Below are positions 9,061 to 18,105 of a DNA stretch of 64,000 nucleotides, piece after piece; within the stretch, counting starts at the first letter, position 1; each line of letters opens with the position of its first letter. Source of the stretch: Streptomyces sp. NBC_01717 (GTDB lineage Bacteria > Actinomycetota > Actinomycetes > Streptomycetales > Streptomycetaceae); assembly GCF_036248255.1 (NCBI RefSeq), contig NZ_CP109178.1, positions 1,054,001 through 1,118,000 of the forward strand, given 5' to 3'. The notes beneath the pieces are model-generated. The model saw only the letters and a list, made by a program, of their open reading frames with translations. It made no database searches and had not been told where the DNA came from. Both the position numbers and the translations under genes were made by a program.

Positions 9061-10950
9061 CTAGCGCGTCAGTCCTGCGCGCGCACGGGCTGTGCGCACT
9101 GCGGCGGACAATGCGTCGATGTCGTAGGCGCCGCGGTGCAGCAGGCCGTTGATGAAGAAGGTGGGGGTTCCGGACACCCCGCTCAGATCGGCCGACTCCA
9201 TGTGCTCGGCGACCCGGCCGGCCCCCGCGTGGGTGCGCAGACTGCGATGGAAGCGCTTGGCGTCCAGGCCCAGTTCCTCCGCGTAGCGCTTCAGGTCGGA
9301 CGCCTGGAGCGCCCCTTGGTGCTCCAGGAGACGGTCGTGCATCTGCCAGAAAGCCCCCTGCTCCGCCGCGGCCTCCGCCGCCTCGGCGGCGAGTTGCGCG
9401 CTGGGATGCACGTCGGTGAGCGGCAGATGCCGCCACACGTAGCGCAGATCACCGAAGTCGGCGAGAAGGTCGCGGACCACGGATTCGGCCTGCCCGCAGT
9501 AGGGGCATTCGAAATCGGCGTACTCGACCAGGGTCACCGGGGCGTTCACCGGGCCCCGGACGTGGTCACGAGCGGGGTCGACCGGGACCGCGAGATCGAT
9601 CACCCTGTCGGCGGTGCCGAGCAGCACCCGTGCACGCCTGTGCGGCGACAGGAGCCTGATCGCCGTCGCCACGCCGCAGGTTGCGAGGAAGGAACAGATC
9701 ACCGCGCTCAGGATGCCCATCTTCGCCTCTTCGAGCCGGTCTCCTTCGAAGGCGAGCGTGGAGATCAGCAGGGCAACGGTGAACCCGACCCCCGCGATCG
9801 TGCCACCCCCGGCCAGGGCGCCCCAACCGACCGGAGGTCTCAGCCGACCGCGGCTCAGCCGGGCGAGCAGCCAGGAAGCACCGGTGATACCCACCGGCTT
9901 GCCGACCAGGTAGCCGAGCAGGATGCCCAGAGTGACCGGGGACGTTGCCGCCCGCGACAGCAGTCCTGCATCGATGGTGATACCGGCATTGGCGAGGGCG
10001 AAGAGAGGCACGATCACATAACTCGTCCACGGGTGGTACATCTGTTGCAGCCGCTCGTTGAGCGACACCGCCGAGGCCAGTCCCTGGCGTGCCGAACGCT
10101 CCAGTTCGGGTGTGGGCTGTTCCCGGAACGAGATGAACAGATCGCTTGCACGTTCCAGGTCGCTGCGCGCGGCCGGGTAGGCATAGGTCAGCAGCCCCAT
10201 GGCCAGGCCCACGACCACCGGATCGACACCGGACTTGAGCAGGGCGACCCAGGTCGCGACCCCCATCAGCAGGTAGGTCCATCCGTGGCGCACGCCCGCT
10301 GCCCTGACCAGCAGCATCAAGCCGAACAGAGCCGCGGCCGCCAGCAGGGCGGGCACGGTGATGTTCTCGCTGTAGACGAGGGCGATGACCACCAGGGCCA
10401 GCAAGTCGTCGACCACGGTCACCGTGAGGATGAACGTGCGCAGCGCGTCGGGGAACCGTCGTCCCAGGATCGCCAGCATGCCCAGGGCGAATGCGGTGTC
10501 CGTGGACATGGCCGCACCCCATCCATGGGCCGAAGCTCCGCCCGCGTTGAACGCGAGGTAGACACCGACGGGGACGAGCATGCCAGCGAGCCCCGCGGCC
10601 AGCGGCAGCATGACCCGCTGCCGCTCCCGTAGCTCGCCCGTGTCGAACTCCCGGCGCGCCTCCAGCCCGATGACGAAGAAGAAGAACGTCATCAGGCCGC
10701 TGTTCACCCACTCGCGCAGGTCCAGCGACACCCCTGCCGATCCCAGGGTCACCGACAGATGCGTCTCCCAGAAGGACGCGTACCCCACGGGCGCCGCGTT
10801 CGCCCATGCCAGCGCCGCCACGGTGGCGGCCAGCAGCACCGCCGCGCTGCCGGACTCGGTCGCGAGGAACGCGCGCAGCGGTGTCCGGGTCCCCGGGTCA
10901 CGTGTGGTCTGCTCCTGGAAGGGAGGAGGGGAGGAGGGGGCGTGTGTCAC
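9061..10950 (-). CDS. nhaA: Na+/H+ antiporter NhaA fused to a DsbA-like thioredoxin domain
   Basis: 629 aa from GTG 10950. The frame runs 70 codons further upstream, but that part is not protein-like and crosses a methyltransferase relic on the other strand. Residues up to about 450 are NhaA: about 11-12 membrane segments, SGLMTFFFFVIGLEARREFD, MSTDTAFALG and the ion-binding aspartate pair in VVDDLLALVVIALVYSE. A thioredoxin/DsbA domain follows (about 460-629), with active site CPYC (FECPYCGQAES, near 484) and cis-proline loop GVSGTPTFFING. It exchanges Na+ (or Li+) for H+ across the membrane; the fused domain is expected to do thiol-disulfide exchange. This fusion is known in actinobacteria. 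Confidence 0.93.
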   Translation of the reverse strand: MTHAPSSPPPFQEQTTRDPGTRTPLRAFLATESGSAAVLLAATVAALAWANAAPVGYASFWETHLSVTLGSAGVSLDLREWVNSGLMTFFFFVIGLEARREFDTGELRERQRVMLPLAAGLAGMLVPVGVYLAFNAGGASAHGWGAAMSTDTAFALGMLAILGRRFPDALRTFILTVTVVDDLLALVVIALVYSENITVPALLAAAALFGLMLLVRAAGVRHGWTYLLMGVATWVALLKSGVDPVVVGLAMGLLTYAYPAARSDLERASDLFISFREQPTPELERSARQGLASAVSLNERLQQMYHPWTSYVIVPLFALANAGITIDAGLLSRAATSPVTLGILLGYLVGKPVGITGASWLLARLSRGRLRPPVGWGALAGGGTIAGVGFTVALLISTLAFEGDRLEEAKMGILSAVICSFLATCGVATAIRLLSPHRRARVLLGTADRVIDLAVPVDPARDHVRGPVNAPVTLVEYADFECPYCGQAESVVRDLLADFGDLRYVWRHLPLTDVHPSAQLAAEAAEAAAEQGAFWQMHDRLLEHQGALQASDLKRYAEELGLDAKRFHRSLRTHAGAGRVAEHMESADLSGVSGTPTFFINGLLHRGAYDIDALSAAVRTARARAGLTR

Positions 10951-11050
10951 GGGGCCATCATCGCGTGTCGCGTGCTTGTTGGGGTGCAACGGCCCACCGG
11001 GGGCCGCACGGCGCTCGACCGCTTCATGTGCCGGCCGGACGGCCCGTTCC

Positions 11051-11605
11051 TGCAAGCCGGGCAGCGAGCGGGTGCGCTGGATCTGCGGTGACACGACAGC
11101 CCTCCCGCCGCTGCGGGTAGACCTCGCCACGATGACGGCGAACGTCGCCCAGGCCATCACCGGTCCACAGGCGTGGCGGCAGACCTGCGGGGGGGCTTAC
11201 GAAGCGCTGCGCCCCGGCGGTCATCCGGTGTTCGAGACCCGGGATCCTCCCAGGCGCGCCTGGGAGGAGTGGAAGCCTGAGACCTCATACGGCGTGACGG
11301 AGATCCCGGGCGTCGGCGCGGTCGAGAGGTGGGTCCAGTTGATCGAAAGAGGGCAGTTGGTGACATTCCGCTGGACCTGTGTGTTCGCCGCGGACGGGCA
11401 GGTGCTGACCTCGGATCCGACGTTGCGCTTCCGTGCGCGGCATGAGGTCGAAGCGGAGCTGGTCGAGCAGGGTTACGTGGTGGAGGACGTCCGCGACGCG
11501 CCCGACCGTCCGGGCCGGGAGTTCGTCTTCCTCGCACGACGTCCGAGGGCAGTCAGGTCCGAGGTCGAGTGCGGTGCCGGCGAGGGACCGAGCTCACCGT
11601 CCTGA
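11051..11605 (+). pseudogene. 5'-truncated SAM-dependent methyltransferase
   Basis: The frame carries the C-terminal two thirds of a class I methyltransferase: ERVRWICGDTTALPPLRVDL, MTANVAQAITGPQAW, GAYEALRPGGHPVFETRDP, EIPGVGAVERWVQL, VTFRWTCVFAADGQVLTSD and PDRPGREFVFLARRP. Family members begin about 90 residues earlier with the SAM-binding DLGCGTG motif. Here, upstream of about 11051, the DNA no longer encodes it in any frame I can follow. Translation from ATG 11132 would give 157 aa without the cofactor site, so the gene is very likely dead. The missing part was probably lost by deletion during a rearrangement near the nhaA start. Confidence 0.78.
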
Positions 11606-12601
11606 CCAGGCCAGCAGTTTGTCCGCCGGCCATGAGGTGATGACCCGTTCCGCCGGCACACCGCACTCCTCGGCCCGGGCACAGCCGAAGATCTGCCAGT
11701 CGAGCTGCCCCGGTGCGTGGGCGTCGGTGTCGATGGCGAACAGCACTCCGGCGTCGACGGCGCGACGCAGCAGCCGCCGGGGCGGATCGAGCCGTTCGGG
11801 TCGGCTGTTGATCTCCAGTGCGGTGCCGGACTCGGCACACGCGGCGAACACTTCGTCCGCGTCGAACTGCGACTCCGGGCGCCCCCGGCCGGCGACCAGA
11901 CGGCCTGTGCAGTGCCCCAGAACGTTCGCCTGCGGATGACGGACGGCGGCGACCAGACGGCGGGTCATGGTCCGCGCGTCCATCCGCAGTTTGGAGTGCA
12001 CGGACACGACCACCACGTCGAGCTGTTCCAGCAGTTGCTCCTCCTGGTCGAGGGAGCCGTCCGGGAGGATGTCGCACTCGATGCCGGTGAGCAGCCGGAA
12101 CGGCGCCCAGCGCTCGTTGAGTTCGGCCACGGCCGCCAACTGCCGGCGCAGCCGTTCCGGCGACAGGCCGTGTGCCACGGTCAGCCGGGGAGAGTGGTCG
12201 GTGAGGGCCGCCCACTCGTGTCCCAGCTCCATGGCCGTACGGCCCATCTCCTCGATCGGGCTTCCGCCGTCCGACCAGTCGGAATGCAGATGGCAGTCGC
12301 CGCGCAGCACGGCACGCAGCGTACTGCCGCCCTCGGTGAGCGGACCGGCGGTGTCCTCCTCCAGCCGCCGGAGGTAGCCCGGGACTTCACCGGCCAGCGC
12401 TTCCCGTACGACCTGTGCCGTCTTCGGCCCGATGCCTCTGACCGACTCCAGAGTCCCCGCCGTCACGCGTCCCGCGATCTCGTGACCCGTCATCGCTCCG
12501 ATCGCACCAGCCGCTGTACGGAACGCCTGTACGCGGTATGTGGCTGCCCGGTCGCGTTCCAGCAGGAAGGCGATCCGGCGCAGAGCGTCGACCGGATCCA
12601 T
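11594..12601 (-). CDS. PHP-domain protein with N-terminal helix-hairpin-helix (PolX-like, lacks polymerase domain)
   Basis: 335 aa from ATG 12601, chosen for the GGGAGG ribosome site just before it. The N-terminal 90 residues carry the PolX-like helical region and a helix-hairpin-helix (ESVRGIGPKTAQVV). From about residue 100 it is a PHP metal-dependent phosphoesterase with the histidine motif GDCHLHSDWSDG, ALTDHSPRL, a GIECDIL segment, VVSVHSKLRMD, VLGHCTGRL and FAIDTDAHAPGQLDW. PHP domains hydrolyse phosphate esters using metal ions. Full PolX enzymes also have a nucleotidyltransferase palm, and I do not see one, so polymerase activity is unlikely. It overlaps the 3' end of the methyltransferase relic on the other strand. 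Confidence 0.88.
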   Translation of the reverse strand: MDPVDALRRIAFLLERDRAATYRVQAFRTAAGAIGAMTGHEIAGRVTAGTLESVRGIGPKTAQVVREALAGEVPGYLRRLEEDTAGPLTEGGSTLRAVLRGDCHLHSDWSDGGSPIEEMGRTAMELGHEWAALTDHSPRLTVAHGLSPERLRRQLAAVAELNERWAPFRLLTGIECDILPDGSLDQEEQLLEQLDVVVVSVHSKLRMDARTMTRRLVAAVRHPQANVLGHCTGRLVAGRGRPESQFDADEVFAACAESGTALEINSRPERLDPPRRLLRRAVDAGVLFAIDTDAHAPGQLDWQIFGCARAEECGVPAERVITSWPADKLLAWSGR

Positions 12602-12691
12602 CCGCACCTCCCGTCCCGCCAGGACACGACGGGGGCTGCGCGCCGGAGGAGACGCGGCGGGCACCGGGCCGAGGCCTCCTCCGGGCCGCGG

Positions 12692-13138
12692 TCAGTGACT
12701 CCCGGCTGCCGGTTCCAGGACGAGGACAGGAATCTGCCGGTCCGTCTTCTCCTGGTAGTCGGCGTAGTCGGGAAAGGCCTCGACCGCTCGCTCCCACCAC
12801 ACGCGCTTCTCGTCGCCGGTGACCTCACGGGCGTTCATGTCCTGGCGGACCGAGCCGTCCTGCAGCTCCACCCGGGGGTCCGCAGTGATGTTGTGGTACC
12901 ACACGGGATGCCGGGGAGCTCCGCCGAGCGAGGCGACCACGGCGTACGCGCCGTCGTGCTCGACCCTCATCAGCGGTGACTTGCGGATCTTGCCGCTCTT
13001 CGCTCCGCGCGTGGTCAGGATGATGACCGGCATGCCCCGCATCGTGGTCCCCTCCGTCCCTCCCGAACTCTCGAACAGTTCGACCTGATCGCGGACCCAC
13101 TGCTCGGGGCTCGGCTCGTACTCACCCTTGAGAGGCAT
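12692..13138 (-). CDS. F420H2-dependent nitroreductase-family oxidoreductase (DUF385)
   Basis: 148 aa, typical length for the deazaflavin-dependent nitroreductase (Ddn) family. Recognisable blocks are [38 protein letters not shown] and [12 protein letters not shown], ending in [18 protein letters not shown]. These proteins bind coenzyme F420 and reduce or protect small molecules such as quinones in the cytoplasm or at the membrane. Substrate is not predictable. The ribosome site before the ATG at 13138 is weak. Confidence 0.9.
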   Translation of the reverse strand: MPLKGEYEPSPEQWVRDQVELFESSGGTEGTTMRGMPVIILTTRGAKSGKIRKSPLMRVEHDGAYAVVASLGGAPRHPVWYHNITADPRVELQDGSVRQDMNAREVTGDEKRVWWERAVEAFPDYADYQEKTDRQIPVLVLEPAAGSH

Positions 13139-13440
13139 GGCATCTGTCCCATCGTCGGCATTCGGGCAGCGCGGACATCGATGTGTCCCGCTGCACCGAG
13201 AACTCTTTCATCATCGCGCCGTCCCGGGACCCGGGCGAGTACGCGTGTCACAGCGGCAGTTCGGTCCCGCGCGCGTCGGGACGCGGGCGGGTCGGTGGTG
13301 CCGTCATCGGATCGGCGGGAGCGATGCCCCCGCTGTACGGGGCAGGATGACGGACCCACTTGTGCGCTTGCGCTCTACAGGTCCCGTGCTCGTGAATGAA
13401 GATCACGAGCGACGTTCACGCGGCGCCGATCCTTGCAAGC
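13139..13440. other. Intergenic region without a gene
   Basis: About 300 bases between two minus-strand genes. Apart from the inverted repeat listed separately I see no coding signal, no RNA gene and no clear promoter. Confidence 0.5.
13388..13410 (-). terminator. Inverted repeat downstream of the UBP zinc-finger gene
   Basis: GCTCGTGA (13388-13395) pairs with TCACGAGC (13403-13410), an eight-base-pair stem with a seven-base loop. It lies about 30 bases past the stop of the minus-strand zinc-finger gene, a good place for a terminator. Confidence 0.5.
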
Positions 13441-13800
13441 TCAGCGCAGCTGCGCCTCCCAGTCCGCCGGGACCATCCCCTGCGGACCCGGGGTCGGCTG
13501 AGCCGCCGGGTGACAGGTGGGCGCGAGCAGCTCCGGCCCCTCGTAGTACTCCTCGGTCTCGACGTTCCACATCCAGCTCTCCCCCGGCTCGAAGCTGGCC
13601 AGGAACGGGTGCCCCGCCTCGCGGGCATGCTTCGTTCCGTGCTGCCCGGGTGAGGAATCGCAGCATCCGATGTGTCCGCACGCCGCGCAGCGACGCAGGT
13701 GGAACCACCACCCCGGTCCGTCGTCCGCCAGACAGTCCGCACACCCTGTACCACTGGGAGCCGCGGTGGGATCGATACCTGGAATCCGGTCAGGTGCCAT
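13441..13800 (-). CDS. UBP-type zinc finger protein
   Basis: 119 aa from ATG 13800 with GGAGG eight bases upstream. Cysteine and histidine spacing matches the ubiquitin-hydrolase zinc finger (ZnF-UBP): CADCLADDGPGWWFHLRRC, then CAACGHIGCCDSSPGQHGTK and HAREAGHPFLASFEPGESW. The C-terminal part (WNVETEEYYEGPELLAP) is also typical of bacterial members. Bacteria lack ubiquitin deubiquitination by this route, and the role is unknown; in actinobacteria such domains occur alone or attached to redox and transport proteins. Here it stands alone. Confidence 0.9.
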   Translation of the reverse strand: MAPDRIPGIDPTAAPSGTGCADCLADDGPGWWFHLRRCAACGHIGCCDSSPGQHGTKHAREAGHPFLASFEPGESWMWNVETEEYYEGPELLAPTCHPAAQPTPGPQGMVPADWEAQLR

Positions 13801-13930
13801 GGGACGTGCCTCCGTGAATCATGCGTGAGCACACCGACCTCAAAGGTCTTGGCTCGACGCGCTGAGGCCTTCCGTTTCCCCTTCTGCATCGTAAGGCCGG
13901 GTGGGACGGTGCGCCTGTGTCGGTCGTCCC

Positions 13931-15160
13931 TCACGTCACCGGGGCCGACGGCTGCGCCTCCCGGCTGCCGACCAGCCGCCGCCGGAGTGCGGCGAGTCGG
14001 GGATGCCGTTCATGCATTTCGGCCGAGTGGCGGTCGAGTTCGTGACCGAGTCGTTCGGCGCGCTTGTCGATGTCCAGCTCATCCAGAATGCGATCGACCT
14101 CGGCGAGCAGGGCGCCGTGGAGTTGCCACTCCCTGGGATGTTCCTGGACGTCCTCCAACAGGAGGTCGGCCACCACGTCCCGGGCGGCGCGGCTGGACAC
14201 CAGTGCTGCGGCCAGCCGCGACTCGGCTTCTTCGGCATTGGCGGACACCGGGGTGGTGATCAGCGTGGAGAAGCTTTCGATGGCCTCGGCCATCTGGGCG
14301 AAGAGTTCTCGGAGTGACAGCGCCACGTCCTCGGGGAACAGCGACTCCTCGGTGCGGGCCTTGGCCAGGTCCGTCAGGGTGCGTGCCAGCACGCGGAGCA
14401 CGACCGCGCAGATCTCCAGCGTGTCGAGACCGGTACGCAGGACGATCCGGTAGAGGAGTCCCTGGCGGACCCGGGGGTTGAGCATGAGGCTCTCCTCGGC
14501 CTGCCGCAGCGAGGCGTCGACGGCCACGATGTCGTGGTCCAGTCGGCGGGCGTCGTGCAGTCTGGCCGCCGCCTGGGGGACGGAGATGTGTCCGCCGGTC
14601 TCCTCGCCCATGGCACGGAACATCCGTCCCATCTCCCGTGCAAGTGTGTCGATGGACGCCCCGGCGGTCTGCACCCATACGGGCGGTGCGAACAGCAGGT
14701 TGAACAACAGGCCGACGCCCGCACCGATCAGGGTCTCGAGTACGCGGTCCCACGCGGTGTAGGCGATCTGGGACACGCCGAGGACGAGCATCGCGCTGAT
14801 GGCCACCTCGGGCACGAACTCATCGACCCGGACCATGCGTCCGATGATCAGCGAACTGAAGATCGTCAGCCCCAGGCTCCACCAGGTCAGACCCACCAGA
14901 GCGCTGAATCCGATGGCGATGAGCACCCCGACGACGACGGAGTTGACTCGCCGGATGCCCGTGGTGAGTGTCGCGTACAGGGTGACCTGAACGACCAGGA
15001 GTGCGGTGAGCGGAGCTGTCAGTGGAGCGGGCAGCGGAAGGGTCCACACCGCGACGACATAGGCGATGACTGCCGCCGCCGTAGAGCGCAGGGTCTGCGC
15101 CGCGACAGGTTCGGTGGTTCGCCGTACGAGCTTGACCACAGGTGCGGAGAGTTCTGGCAT
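13931..15160 (-). CDS. FUSC-family / aromatic acid exporter-like membrane protein
   Basis: 409 aa from ATG 15160, with GGGAAGGGGAG upstream; a longer open frame upstream lacks a ribosome site. The N-terminal half has about five or six hydrophobic segments (AAAVIAYVVAVWTL, APLTALLVVQVTLYATLTTG, VVVGVLIAIGFSALVGLTWW, VLGVSQIAYTAWDRVLETL, GAGVGLLFNLLFAPPVWVQT), including the GxRxxxxxxG-type motif of the FUSC/ArAE group. The C-terminal 230 residues are a long helical, charged cytoplasmic domain. The family is linked to export of aromatic acids or other small organic acids. It is divergent from the nucleobase permease gene. Confidence 0.85.
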   Translation of the reverse strand: MPELSAPVVKLVRRTTEPVAAQTLRSTAAAVIAYVVAVWTLPLPAPLTAPLTALLVVQVTLYATLTTGIRRVNSVVVGVLIAIGFSALVGLTWWSLGLTIFSSLIIGRMVRVDEFVPEVAISAMLVLGVSQIAYTAWDRVLETLIGAGVGLLFNLLFAPPVWVQTAGASIDTLAREMGRMFRAMGEETGGHISVPQAAARLHDARRLDHDIVAVDASLRQAEESLMLNPRVRQGLLYRIVLRTGLDTLEICAVVLRVLARTLTDLAKARTEESLFPEDVALSLRELFAQMAEAIESFSTLITTPVSANAEEAESRLAAALVSSRAARDVVADLLLEDVQEHPREWQLHGALLAEVDRILDELDIDKRAERLGHELDRHSAEMHERHPRLAALRRRLVGSREAQPSAPVT

Positions 15161-15462
15161 TTCACTCCCCTTCCCTTGCGCGACCGCTTGCAGCCACCCG
15201 AATCGACCGGACGGGTGCCGATGTGCCGGAATCGGCCGGCGCAGCCGCTGCCGCACCGGCGCTGGAACCGCCCGGGACGCGGGCGGAGCCGCAACCGTGC
15301 CTTAGGAATGCGGCAACGTACGGGAAACACCTTCAACAGAAAGTTGACCCGCTGCCGCGTCACCGCTCGCCCACGCTCGAACACGCCGTCCGTCCGCGCT
15401 CACGCCCACCCACCCGTTCTTACCCGCACCCTCCCGTCCCCCGCCCCGTTACGGAGGCATCC
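15161..15462. other. Divergent promoter region between FUSC gene and permease
   Basis: About 300 bases between two divergent starts. It must hold both promoters. I see no strong -10 or -35 pair and no gene; the second half is very C-rich. Confidence 0.45.
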
Positions 15463-16845
15463 GTGTCCCAGGCACCGTCCTCGCCCACCCCCGTCCGTCA
15501 CCCCGTCGACCAGGTGCTGCCGCCCGGCCGGCTCGGGATTCTCGGTCTGCAGCATGTGCTGGTCATGTACACAGGCTGCGTCACCGTCCCCCTTGTCTTC
15601 GGCTCCGCCGCCAAGCTGGACACGTCCACCATCGGCCTGTTGATCAACGCCGACCTGTTGGTGGCCGGCCTGATCACGCTGATCCAGGCGCTCGGCATCG
15701 GCAAACTCCTCGGCGTGCGGCTGCCGGTCGTCGCCGGAGCCACCTTCACGGCGGTGACCCCGATGATCCTCATCGCGGGCGAGTACGGCATGCAGGCCGT
15801 GTACGGGTCCATGATCGCGGCAGGCGTCTTCGGCCTGCTCGTCGCCGTGCCCTTCGCCCGCGCCGTACGGTTCTTCCCGCCGCTGGTCAGCGGTTCGGTG
15901 ATCACCGTCATCGGGCTCTCGCTCATCGGAGTCGCCGCCGGCCTGATCGCCGGTCTCGACCCCACGGCCAAGGATTACGCCGCCCCCAGCCACCTCGCGC
16001 TGGCGGGCGGCATCATCCTGTTCATCATCGTCGTCAGCCGTTTCACCCGCGGCTTCCTCGCGCAGGTCGGCGTGCTCCTGGGCCTGGTCGGCGGCACCCT
16101 GGTCGCCGTTCCGATGGGCCTGACCGATTTCTCCTCGGTCGGTCAGGCCGGCTGGCTGGGTGTCTCCTCTCCGTTCCATTTCGGCGCCCCGCAGTTCCCG
16201 GTCGCCGCCGTCATCTCGATGTGCGTCGTGATGCTGGTGACGTTCACCGAGTCCACCGCCGACATGCTCGCCGTCGGTGAGATGACCGGCCGCACGCTCT
16301 CCAAGCGTGACTTGGCCCGGGGGCTTGCCGCCGACGGCGTCTCCGGCATCCTCGGCGGCATCATGAACGGCTTCCTGGACACCGTGTTCGCCCAGAACGT
16401 CGGGCTGGTCGGCATGACCAAGGTCCGCAGCCGCTACGTCGCCGCCGTCGCCGGAGGCATCCTGGTCCTGCTGGGCCTGGTCCCCAAGCTCGGCGAGATC
16501 GTCGCCTCGCTCCCCGAACCGGTGATCGGTGCGGCCGGTCTGGTCATGTTCGCCACCGTGACCGCCGTGGGCATCAAGACCCTGCGCACAGTCGAGTTCG
16601 AGGGCACCAACAACCTGATGGTCGTCGCTGTCTCCATCGGGATCGGCATGCTCCCCGTCGTCGCGCCGACGATCTATCACGCCTTCCCGACCTGGGTCCA
16701 GATCATCGGCGGCAGCGCCATCACCAGCGCCACCCTTGCCGCGTTCCTCCTCAACCTGCTCTTCAACCACACAGCCGGCCGCGGCAGGTCCGCGACGGCC
16801 GAGCCGGTGTCGGCCACGGAGGTGGCCGCTTCCGGCCCCACCTGA
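15463..16845 (+). CDS. Nucleobase:cation symporter-2 family permease (xanthine/uracil type)
   Basis: 460 aa from GTG 15463, chosen because ACGGAGG stands seven bases upstream; the frame continues upstream but reads as non-coding. It has about 12-14 membrane segments and family motifs: GLQHVLVMYTGCVTVPLVFG, the glutamate-containing FTESTADMLAVGEMTGR, and GIMNGFLDTVFAQNVGLVG, which matches the NCS2 signature for purine transport. It imports xanthine, urate or uracil with a cation. The Q/N pattern favours xanthine or uric acid, but this is not firm. Confidence 0.93.
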   Translation: MSQAPSSPTPVRHPVDQVLPPGRLGILGLQHVLVMYTGCVTVPLVFGSAAKLDTSTIGLLINADLLVAGLITLIQALGIGKLLGVRLPVVAGATFTAVTPMILIAGEYGMQAVYGSMIAAGVFGLLVAVPFARAVRFFPPLVSGSVITVIGLSLIGVAAGLIAGLDPTAKDYAAPSHLALAGGIILFIIVVSRFTRGFLAQVGVLLGLVGGTLVAVPMGLTDFSSVGQAGWLGVSSPFHFGAPQFPVAAVISMCVVMLVTFTESTADMLAVGEMTGRTLSKRDLARGLAADGVSGILGGIMNGFLDTVFAQNVGLVGMTKVRSRYVAAVAGGILVLLGLVPKLGEIVASLPEPVIGAAGLVMFATVTAVGIKTLRTVEFEGTNNLMVVAVSIGIGMLPVVAPTIYHAFPTWVQIIGGSAITSATLAAFLLNLLFNHTAGRGRSATAEPVSATEVAASGPT

Positions 16846-16860
16846 CGAACCCCGAGCCTC

Positions 16861-16890
16861 GAGTCCCGCCGCGCCCCGGGGACGGGACTC
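16861..16890. terminator. Hairpin in a convergent intergenic region
   Basis: GAGTCCCG (16861-16868) pairs with CGGGACTC (16883-16890). It is the first of two hairpins between the converging permease and uppP genes, next to the permease stop. Confidence 0.6.
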
Positions 16891-16909
16891 GACGGTCCAC
16901 CGACCCCGA

Positions 16910-16937
16910 GACGGCGAGGCCCATCGGCCTCGCCGTC
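16910..16937. terminator. Strong 12-bp hairpin, probably a bidirectional terminator
   Basis: GACGGCGAGGCC (16910-16921) is perfectly complementary to GGCCTCGCCGTC (16926-16937), with a four-base loop. It lies between two converging genes, 21 bases after the uppP stop. Confidence 0.8.
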
Positions 16938-16958
16938 CCTCGTGGCTGGGTCTGTCCG

Positions 16959-17795
16959 TCAGGCGTTGAGGACACCCGCGCCCAGCAGAGCGAAGAGCAG
17001 CACGCCCACGATGATGCGGTAGATCACGAACGCGTTGAACGAGTGCTTGGCAACGAACTTCAGCAGCCAGGCGATCGAGGCGTACGCGACGACGAACGAG
17101 ACCACCGTGCCCACGGCGAGCGGGACCGCGCCCACCCCGCCGCCGACCGCGTCCTTCAGCTCGTACAGCCCGGCGCCGGTCAGTGACGGGATACCGAGGA
17201 AGAACGAAAGGCGGGTCGCGGCGACCCGGTTGAGGTCCAGGATGAGGCCGGTGGACATGGTGGCGCCGGAGCGGGAGAAGCCGGGGAAGAGGAGCGCCAG
17301 GATCTGGGAGCAGCCGACCAGCATCGCGTCCTTGAGCGTGGTGTCCTCCTCACCGCGCCTGTGCCGGCCCATCTGATCGGCCGCCCACATCACGCCGCTG
17401 CCGACGATCAGTGATCCGGCCACCACCCACAGCGAGGCGAGCGGTCCTTCGATGAGTGGCTTCGCCGCGAGTCCGACGATCACGATCGGGATCGTGGCGT
17501 AGATGACCCACCAGGTGAACTTGTAGTCGTGGCTGTCCCGTTGGTCGCGATGCGCCAGGCCCCGTACCCACGCGGTGACGAATCGGACGATGTCCTTGAA
17601 GAAGTAGACGAGGACGGCGGCAATCGCACCCACCTGGATGACGGCGGTGAAGGCAACGACACCCTTGTCGTCCACCGGGATGTCCATCAGTCCCTCGGTG
17701 ATCTTCAGGTGCCCGGTGGAGGAGATCGGCAGGAACTCGGTCACCCCCTCCACGATCCCGAGAACGATGGCCTGTCCGATGGTGATGGCGCTCAA
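16959..17795 (-). CDS. uppP: Undecaprenyl-diphosphatase
   Basis: 278 aa, full family length, from a TTG at 17795 with AAGGA upstream. Both catalytic signatures are clear: EGVTEFLPISSTGHLKI near the N-terminus and LFPGFSRSGATMSTGL near the middle. About eight membrane helices are visible. The enzyme removes a phosphate from undecaprenyl diphosphate at the membrane, recycling the lipid carrier for peptidoglycan and other envelope polymers; overexpression gives bacitracin resistance. Its 5' side faces the BlaI regulator gene, so the two are divergent around the palindrome at 18043. Confidence 0.96.
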   Translation of the reverse strand: MSAITIGQAIVLGIVEGVTEFLPISSTGHLKITEGLMDIPVDDKGVVAFTAVIQVGAIAAVLVYFFKDIVRFVTAWVRGLAHRDQRDSHDYKFTWWVIYATIPIVIVGLAAKPLIEGPLASLWVVAGSLIVGSGVMWAADQMGRHRRGEEDTTLKDAMLVGCSQILALLFPGFSRSGATMSTGLILDLNRVAATRLSFFLGIPSLTGAGLYELKDAVGGGVGAVPLAVGTVVSFVVAYASIAWLLKFVAKHSFNAFVIYRIIVGVLLFALLGAGVLNA

Positions 17796-18105
17796 GTGTT
17801 CCGTCCTTGCGAAGCATTCGAAGGGATGACGGTGGTGGTGCGGTGCGGTGGCCCTCTCGGCTCAGGGCCGCAGCTCCGAGGAGCGAGGCTCTCGCAGCCG
17901 CCGGCAGCCGGTCGGCGGGTGCACCGGTCCCGGGCCGGGCAGTGCCCCCGGGCTCGGGCGTGTGACGGGGCATGGGATTCCTGTCATGGCGGCGGGCGTC
18001 ACGGGTCCAGGAGCATGCGTGGCACACTCGGGGAAGGCCATTGTCTTCTACGCGCGCGTAGAAGACGGGTGTGACTGTAGAGGATGGGCAAGGAGGCAGC
18101 CAACG
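17796..18105. other. Divergent regulatory region between uppP and the blaI-type gene
   Basis: 310 bases with no gene. The notable content is the palindrome at 18043-18066, close to the regulator start. The rest is GC-rich and featureless to my reading. Confidence 0.55.
18043..18066. promoter_or_regulatory. Perfect 24-bp palindrome, likely BlaI-type operator
   Basis: GTCTTCTACGCG (18043-18054) is followed directly by its exact reverse complement. It ends 39 bases before the GTG of the BlaI-family gene, and a further TGACTGTAGAGG half-like element follows. BlaI/MecI dimers bind palindromes of this size built around TAC/GTA, so autoregulation is the natural reading. Confidence 0.75.

Noticed and set aside
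9136..10632. 498-codon frame antisense to nhaA
   Set aside because: His/Gln/Arg-rich with no hydrophobic pattern or family. The nhaA frame has full-length homology features.
15400..16770. 456-codon frame antisense to the nucleobase permease
   Set aside because: Asp/Gly/His-rich sequence produced by reading a membrane-protein gene backwards.
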